Shown here piece by piece: positions 57,760-64,000 of a stretch of 64,000 nt of DNA. Each line of letters opens with the position of its first letter. Positions within the stretch are counted from its first letter, which is position 1. The translations under genes were made by a program, and so were the position numbers. Source of the stretch: Tridacna crocea (taxonomy: Eukaryota; Mollusca; Bivalvia; Cardiida; Cardiidae); the NCBI GenBank assembly GCA_943736015.1, contig OX031070.1, positions 43,858,173 to 43,922,172 of the forward strand, written 5' to 3'. Under the pieces are notes generated by a model that made no database searches, was not told the origin of the DNA, and saw nothing but the letters and a program-made list of their open reading frames with translations.

Positions 57760-58222
57760 TATTTCATGCTTTCTAGCAGGTTATAGAAAAAAAACGGTGA
57801 AATATTTTTCGATATTTCATGGTTACGACCGGTGAAAATACCGATTTTCATATTCTAGTTACCTAGGTAAAATGCACGTGACTCATAACCAGATGGAAAT
57901 ATGACGTCATTTATCTTACATTCTCGCGCTTGACGTAATAATGTAATGCGTTGCTATGCGGAGGGGGTACGCAATGGGGAATAACTGAAAAGAACTGTAC
58001 TGGATTTGGATAAATTTTCCCCGAAGGGTTAAAAGCATGAAATAAATAGAATATTTGTATCTTTTTTTCGGTTAAAGATCGAAAATGTATTTCATCACGT
58101 GAGCACCATCGGTAATATTTTCACGAGTACCGATGATGTTCTTTCGATAAAAAGAATTTCGCAGCTACGAGTGAAAATATTACCGATAGTGTTCACGAGA
58201 TAAAATAAATTTCAATCTGTAA

Positions 58223-58256
<34 letters not shown>

Positions 58257-58262
58257 ATATTC
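57760..58262 (-). mobile_element. Dyad element family D, copy 4
   Basis: Most diverged copy, with a partly deleted dyad and a poly-C tract at 58221-58238. Lies between the two divergent FN3 receptor genes. Confidence 0.55.
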
Positions 58263-59149
58263 TCTATATTTTATATCAAAACTAACGATGAACCTGCTAA
58301 ATAGGTAAAATGAAACAAACTTTGGAGCCGATAGTATAGGTCCTATAAAGTTTTCTATTTCGATTGTATTTTTTTTATAGAAAATATAAGTACATATTGG
58401 ACATTGTAGATCCAAGATCAGTTTGCACGTTTGTGCAGACTGATTTTGATCTACACTGTTCGCAAAAGGTTCCTTGAGTGGCACTTTTGCAGCCTAAGAA
58501 TTGAAAATTTTCTCATAAATAACAATTTTTTCTCCCATTTGCAAAATTTTCAAAATTAATCTTTCTTTAGACGCTAGGAAAGCGTCTGAAGGGAAAAACT
58601 GTGTTACAAAGTCTGAGTGTTAATTAACTCTTTACCAGACAACATTTTTTTTTTATAAATATATTATGAATTAAAAGTATTTACAGACGACAAATTACAC
58701 GTGGCAAAAAATGATGGAATTTATCTTAGAAAACCTTGTGGGAAAAAGGAGAAAATGCTGGTTACCAGCATTTTCTCCTTTTTCGCACAATGTTTTCAAA
58801 CGCCCAAATACGTCGGACTGGTCAAAAAACGGGATTGTTAAGTAAAAGTTTAATCGGTTAATACGGCCTAATCAAATTAAAACCCCGTCAGGCCAAGTTA
58901 CATGTATATTATTATTATGTGGCAATATTATAGATTACAGTAATTTACATAATTTCGCGAGTGTTTCATACTGTACTGATAGTGAATTATTTTCCTTTAA
59001 TTTTTTTTTTGCTCCATTCTGGTGGTTTTTTTAATTCCCTAGAATTTGTGGGATAATGATTACAAACTGATCGTCGATACATTGTAAATGGTTTAAAGTT
59101 CCGTTGACTATGATTTAAAAAGTAAGTTTAAAGAGAGCGCACCCTAATC

Positions 59150-59462
59150 CAGATTGGATGATCATTTCCGTTTATTTATCATTGCTACCGGTTGCCCATC
59201 TGAGCGACGCCCCCAGAAGACGGTTAATTGTTATAGGGGATAGTGCACGGATACAGGTCGAAACTACTGAGAGCTTCGCCGGGTTTTTTAACGTGCTCCG
59301 CGTATAGCACGTCACAGGGGACCTCGGTTTGATGTCTCATCCGAAAGACTATTAGTAATTTTAGCTGGCCAGCCGGGGATTCGAACCCACAACCTGTAGT
59401 GACCCGAAACATTGTGTTCACGAGTCCTACGCTGTACCTACTGAGCTATATCGGCTGGTCCT
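59150..59462 (-). mobile_element. tRNA-derived SINE S3
   Basis: The minus strand starts GACCAGCCGATATAGCTCAG (A box TAGCTCAGTAG) and has a B box GGGTTCGAATCCC. A GC-rich body follows with GTCTTTCGGATGAGACATCA, a block I associate with a conserved SINE core. The tRNA part is too long and poorly folded to be a working tRNA. Confidence 0.6.
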
Positions 59463-59690
59463 AATCCAGATGACTGTAACATCCCGTCATCCATCGCCGA
59501 AGAAAATCGTACGGATTCGGCTAAGAATCGGTTGATCCGTAATCGATGCGGGAAAGCAGCATCTATCGGTCGATCGATTACGGATTACCCGGGGCCTTAG
59601 CCGAATCCGTGCGTTTTCCTTTTCGGCGATGAAAGGCAGTGTTACAGGCATCCCATTCGGGTGCACTGTCCTCAATTCCTTGTCTGCCAT

Positions 59691-59735
59691 TTTATCTATC
59701 TATCTATCTATCTATCCACCCACCTTTCTACCTGC

Positions 59736-59774
<39 letters not shown>

Positions 59775-59870
59775 CTTACCTACCTATCTACCTACCTACA
59801 TACCTACCTACCTAACTACCTACCTACTTACATACCAGCCTGTCTGCCTGCCTGCCTGTCTACCTATCTA
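59691..59870 (+). repeat. (TATC)n / (TACC)n microsatellite
   Basis: Long runs of TATC grading into TACC and TGCC tetranucleotides. ORFs reading YLSIYLSIYL here are artefacts. Confidence 0.9.
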
Positions 59871-60143
59871 CCTCATCAAGAATTCGCAACCTTTATTTCC
59901 TTTTAACAGTGCTTCTACCTAAAGCATAATGAAAGCGGTGTAAAAAACACCATCCATATGACGACAATTGAGCAAATTTTAGACTTGTTCAGATTGAAAA
60001 CATTTGCCAACAACATATGAAATTTAGCTAAAATAAGTGTAACTATTTATGAAAGTTGAAAAAAAAATGTTTTTTAAATACCATTTGGTTTAACCATTCC
60101 ATTCTGTTCTACAGTCCACCTGGTTAGCAAAGGAGTACTCGTA

Positions 60144-63100
60144 ATGAAGAAGAGAAATAAACAAAAGAACGACAGGCGGTTCGAGAGTGCCTTTCTGCAG
60201 ACAGTAACACATTCAGGTGGATTTCCGTTCAGTTACCAGATACTGGTGTTCTTGGTGACAACGTTGATATGTGTCCAGGGTAAGTGTTGTCTTTTCAGTT
60301 CTTGCGCTTTTTCAATGCTTAAGCCGTTAACTTCAAAACTTTTGCCATGCAATCGCGAATTGAAAGTACCATGCAAAAGGAAGCCTTTGAAAACATTGTA
60401 GGAAAAGGAGAAAATATTGGCTCACAAATTTTCTTGTGATTTAAGGCTGAAAAGTATTTTTAATAACATGAACATTGCTTTCTTTGTAAGTGAAAAGAAA
60501 CTAGGTGTGAATAATTAGTAAAAAGTATTTCTAATAGCATGAATATTGCTTTCTTTGTAACTGAAAAGAAACTAGGTGTGAACAATCAGTAAAAAGTATT
60601 TTCAATGACATGAACATTGTTTTCTTTGTAACTGAAAAGAAACTAGGCGTGAACATTCAGAAAAAAGTATTTTCAATAACATGAACATTGCTTTTTTTGT
60701 AACTGAAAACAAACAAGGCGTGAACAATCAGTAAAAAGTATTTTTAATAACATGAACATTACTTTCTTTGTAAGTGAAAAGAAACTAGGTGTGAACAATT
60801 AGTAAAAAGATGCATGTTTGACATTTATATAATTGGAAAAGTCTTTATTTGAACGAAAACTGCATTATTTTTGTAAGAGCATTTGTGACGTCAATAAAAC
60901 ATTTGAATATTCATTTAGAGCATTGTCTTTTTTACCGATTATGTATTCAAACTTTGAATGGACAAAGAACATTCATTGAACCGTCTGTTGACAGGAAATG
61001 GTTCTGAAAAGATAGAGCCAAATTTTTTGTTATCTTTTACGGTGCTAACATTTCTCTGTCGTATTTCGCTGGTTTGGATTTAATAGTTATGGGTTGATAC
61101 GGCTATTGATCGTTCGAATACGCTCATCTGCATTTATTTTTACAGCGACCACAGACCCCACTTCGTTCACCTGTACGGCATACAATTCCACAGTGATACG
61201 GCTGGACTGGACGGCCGCCTCTGACGTCAACGTTGCTGGTTATTATCTCTACCTTAGAAGAACCGACGGCCTAAAAACACAGGAAGGGCCAGTAAGTAAA
61301 TCTCTTTTACAAATCCCCAAACCTTAGGAGACCCATTTATCAAATTTCTGGGCTATGTTAGGTTGTGACATTCATATACATCTTGTATTTCTCTGCCTGA
61401 AATTGACCGTTCTAGATACTCTTGGTAAATCGTGTCTTCAAATAACCTGGTAAGAATTTCGACGTTAACTGATTGATTGTTTGTTTGTTTGGTTGGTTGG
61501 TTTGTTGGTATAAAGCCTGCGACCAAATGACAGTGTCAATCACCCGAATAACGACAGTTGTATCTAATTTTAGCCTAGCGGTCGTAAGATCGCTTGTCTA
61601 TTGTCACCAAGAATGAACCAAATTTAAATGTCATCAGAGACCCAACAGTCGCCAAATACTGACTCTCAGAAAATAATTCTTCTTGTTACAAATCGTAATT
61701 CTGTAGAATATGACAAATCTCGACCATTCCAGTTTGAACATTGTCTACTTACAAAGTCATAGCCTGGACAAGATGTTATGAATAAGATACAAGATGTTTG
61801 CTTATATGTGAATGAGTCAGTGACATATGCAAATCAGACGCATCTTTTTTTTTTATTCCAGCGCAGCCCTTTTCAACTTATTTTCTTCAGGATTGTGAGG
61901 ATTTTCACCAATCATTTGGTATATTTGTTTCAGGGGATAACACTACCAGCCAGAAATTATATTTCCTATACATTTTACGGACTGGGCTACTATGCTCAAT
62001 ACGACATTTCAATCAATTCCTACAACAGCGGAGGGTCTAACAATACCGTATACACGGTGTCTTGTACGACGCTCGCAGATAGTAAGTATCATTATACCCC
62101 CGCAAAACGTATGTTTTCGGGGGAATACTTGAATCAGCCTGTCTGTCCGTGTGTCCGTCCGTGTGTCTGACCGTCCGTCCATCCGTCCGTCCGTGTGTTC
62201 GTCTGTGTACAAAAATACCAGTTGATTTTACACTCCAGCATCTACAATTATTAGCCAATCAGCACCAAACTTGGTCAAAACATATATGACAATAAGATCT
62301 TGGATGAATTCTATTATGGGTCTTATCGGACTGGAACAACTCGAGTTATTTGCCCTTGAATTAGAAAAATTGCTATAATTCTGAATTTTATGAAAAAATG
62401 GCGAAACTGTAGCGATCATCTTAACGACGTTCGCTACAGTTTCCATTTTCACGCTTCGTGTGTAACTATCAAGCTCACCTTTTACTGTAAAAACGGTGAG
62501 CACCTAACACAATTGATCTCTGCAGACAAGAACTAAAATGGTTCATTTCATGTCAACAAAATAAAAAAAAAGTATTTTAATCAAGCCAAAAGATAATATG
62601 CGAGGCAAGAATCCAAAATAATGCTTTCAAAAGATCGGACTGAAAGACAAAATGAATCACCTAACTATGTCACCTAAAAACGGAATATGGACACAGATGC
62701 CATTACCAGCGCTCTATCTGGCAGACGTATATTGTCGAGCTGAACCATCATTTTAGATGCAGATGCTTTCGGTTTGATTTAGTAAAAAAATTATGTCACT
62801 CGGTAAAGACTTGCAGAAAACGAGGGTCTGCATGTAAGGTTGCCATTAGCTTGATGAGTCTGCAGCAGACAACATTAGAAAACATTGTTGCCGGATCGAT
62901 CGACGCCGCCATTTTCTATGTTGTGTTGAAAGTGTAGTAGTTTATACGGGGCTCCCTAAAGGGAAACTGCTTTTGCGTTGGTCTTGCCAGTGTACATGAT
63001 ATATACATGTATATGTTCCGGCCATGTTATCCAACCGGATCACGAGAAATTTCTTTACAGTGTAAAAGTATGTTTTCACCCGATTTTTAAGAGATCCTTT

Positions 63101-63326
63101 TCATTTCATTGACTTAAAATTTCTGTTCCGATTTTTTTTGTGATATTTTGATGTAAATCAGGTCGTTTTCAACGGCCATACTTCCTTCTCCTTCAGTATC
63201 TCGAACATGAAATTTCAGATCCCGATCTCTCGAACTTTAATCTTACCTGTGAAGGGATTTCTTACTACGAAATAAGCTGCACCTGGGGTTCGCTGGACGA
63301 TGTTTACTGGAATGGAGTGCCTTTTG
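60144..63326 (+). CDS. Paralogous FN3 receptor, 5' part (exons 1-4), truncated by window edge
   Basis: Exons: 60144-60279 (basic N-terminus then hydrophobic YQILVFLVTTLICVQ, signal peptide or anchor), 61146-61291 and 61934-62081 (FN3-1 halves) and 63219-63326 (first half of FN3-2). Donors are strong (GGTAAGT, CAGTAAGT, TAGTAAGT, GGTAAGT). Phases run 1, 0, 1, 1, matching the minus-strand gene exon for exon, and the 108-nt fourth exon has identical length. Transcription is divergent from that gene. The transmembrane and tail exons would lie beyond 64000. Intron 1 holds a 71-bp tandem repeat and intron 3 holds a hairpin-ended repeat element. The next exon may be frame-disrupted. Confidence 0.7.
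60447..60815 (+). repeat. 71-bp tandem repeat in intron 1 of paralogous FN3 receptor
   Basis: Five units containing AAAAAGTATTTTCAATAACA, TGAACATTGCTTTCTTTGTA and AAAAGAAACTAGG.GTGAAC. Starts 167 bases after the exon 1 donor. Confidence 0.75.
62092..62508 (+). mobile_element. Hairpin-ended repeat element in intron 3 of paralogous FN3 receptor
   Basis: Starts with the hairpin CCCCCGCAAAACGTATGTTTTCGGGGG (split here as CCCCCGC / GTTTTCGGGGG), followed by a GTCC-rich stretch. It ends with the hairpin GCTCACC...GGTGAGC at 62473-62505. ORFs reading RTDGRTDRR are products of the GTCC repeats. Possibly Helitron-type; not proven. Confidence 0.5.
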
Positions 63327-63833
63327 GTAAGTTTAGCCCGAAAACTAACTAAATCTTTAAAAAACAATCCCTGGTTTTTACGACCCTGACATCGAACCCT
63401 TTTGAAAACATTATGGGAATAGGAGAAAATGCTGGTAACCAGCATTTTCTCCTTTTCTCACAATGTTTTCAACTCTGCTGGAAACAAATTTCAGTTTTTC
63501 AGTTGTGTTTATTTTGTCGTCTGCCAATGCTTTCAATTTGGACCAGTGTAACATTTTGACGTTTGGAAAAAAATTAAAGCTTTGAAACAAGACTAAAAAA
63601 AAATCAGACTTATCTGAATTGAAAGTATTTGCAGATCACAAAATAAATATGACCAAAAAAAGTGAGTTATTATCTTTGAAGGGTAGAAAACATTCCAGGA
63701 AAATGAGAAAATGCTGGTTACCAGCATTTTCTCCTTTTTTCACAATGTTTTTGAAAGACCTCTGCCTAAGTGTCATTAATATTTGGGATTATGTGGTAAA
63801 GGGTTAATGAACAAATATTTTTTTTCCCATTAG

Positions 63834-63990
63834 AGTTGCAATGACATACACGTAATTATTTCCGGCGAAGGCGAGGGGAACAATTTTTGTATTGTCCGTG
63901 CGCCCGGACAAATATCTTCCAAAGCCTTGAACAGACTTGTGAATACGGAACCGGGTTTTTGTATTTGCACCGAACGACGTGGTAAAACCC
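63834..63990 (+). CDS. Candidate exon 5 of paralogous FN3 receptor; phase problem
   Basis: A clear acceptor (TTTTTTTTTCCCATTAG) opens a frame reading CNDIHVIISGEGEGNNF, and later LVNTEPGFCICTERRG. This resembles the C and F strands of exon 5 in the minus-strand gene (GEN.S, MNTRYIFLLC). However, this frame needs phase 0 while exon 4 ends in phase 1. Spliced as drawn it hits a stop after three codons. Either a small indel has broken this copy, or a different acceptor is used. The 3' limit is not resolved. Confidence 0.35.
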
Positions 63991-64000
63991 TATATTTTGC

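Noticed and set aside
59360-59460. Functional tRNA gene
   Set aside because: A and B boxes are present, but the spacing and lack of a clean cloverleaf, plus a SINE-like body downstream, fit a tRNA-derived SINE.
1-64000. LTR retrotransposon or retrovirus-like genes
   Set aside because: No reverse transcriptase, integrase or gag motif was found in any open frame, and no long direct repeats of LTR form were seen.

Overview
The window reads as AT-rich, repeat-packed nuclear DNA of a bivalve mollusc. I think a heterodont or venerid-type clam is most likely, but the species cannot be named from the sequence alone. The reasons are genes broken by GT-AG introns, tRNA-derived SINEs, pearl/Helentron-like tandem arrays, and an extreme density of short palindromic MITEs. 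It also carries cGAS-like receptor (cGLR/Mab-21) genes, which are known to be expanded in bivalves. No prokaryotic features, rRNA, convincing true tRNA genes or retroviral/LTR reverse transcriptase were seen.

Layout. (1) 0-15 kb is gene-free: palindromic MITEs, two minisatellite arrays of pearl/Helentron type (1.4-2.6 and 12.0-13.4 kb) and tRNA-derived SINEs. (2) 15.4-38 kb is a segmental duplication carrying two intact intronless cGLR genes (21263-22525 and 35830-37116, both +). Between them lie two short cGLR tail relics facing opposite ways at about 26.04 kb, three pieces of one Harbinger-like transposase, a hAT-like insertion, a composite TTAA-flanked element and a 145-bp tandem array (29.0-31.4 kb). 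Comparing the duplicated blocks gives filled and empty sites that define several transposons. (3) 39.4-53.9 kb, minus strand, holds a nine-exon gene I assembled from splice sites, reading phase and domain homology. It encodes an 826-residue single-pass receptor: signal peptide, two fibronectin type III (FN3) domains, a transmembrane helix and a long acidic then Ser/Thr-rich cytoplasmic tail. A degraded maT-type (DD37D) mariner sits in one of its introns. (4) 60.1-64 kb, plus strand, holds the 5' part of a paralogous FN3 receptor running off the window edge. The two receptor genes are head to head, about 6.2 kb apart.

How it fits together. Both gene sets look like fast-evolving recognition loci. 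The cGLRs are predicted cytosolic nucleotidyltransferase sensors with intact catalytic residues, and their differences lie in patches and at the C-terminus. The FN3 receptors are predicted cell-surface proteins with a possible built-in switch between long-tail and short-tail forms. MITEs touch coding DNA directly: one supplies the stop codon of cGLR2, and two others hem in the last exon of the FN3 receptor. More than 40 copies or fragments of one hairpin MITE superfamily occur in 64 kb.
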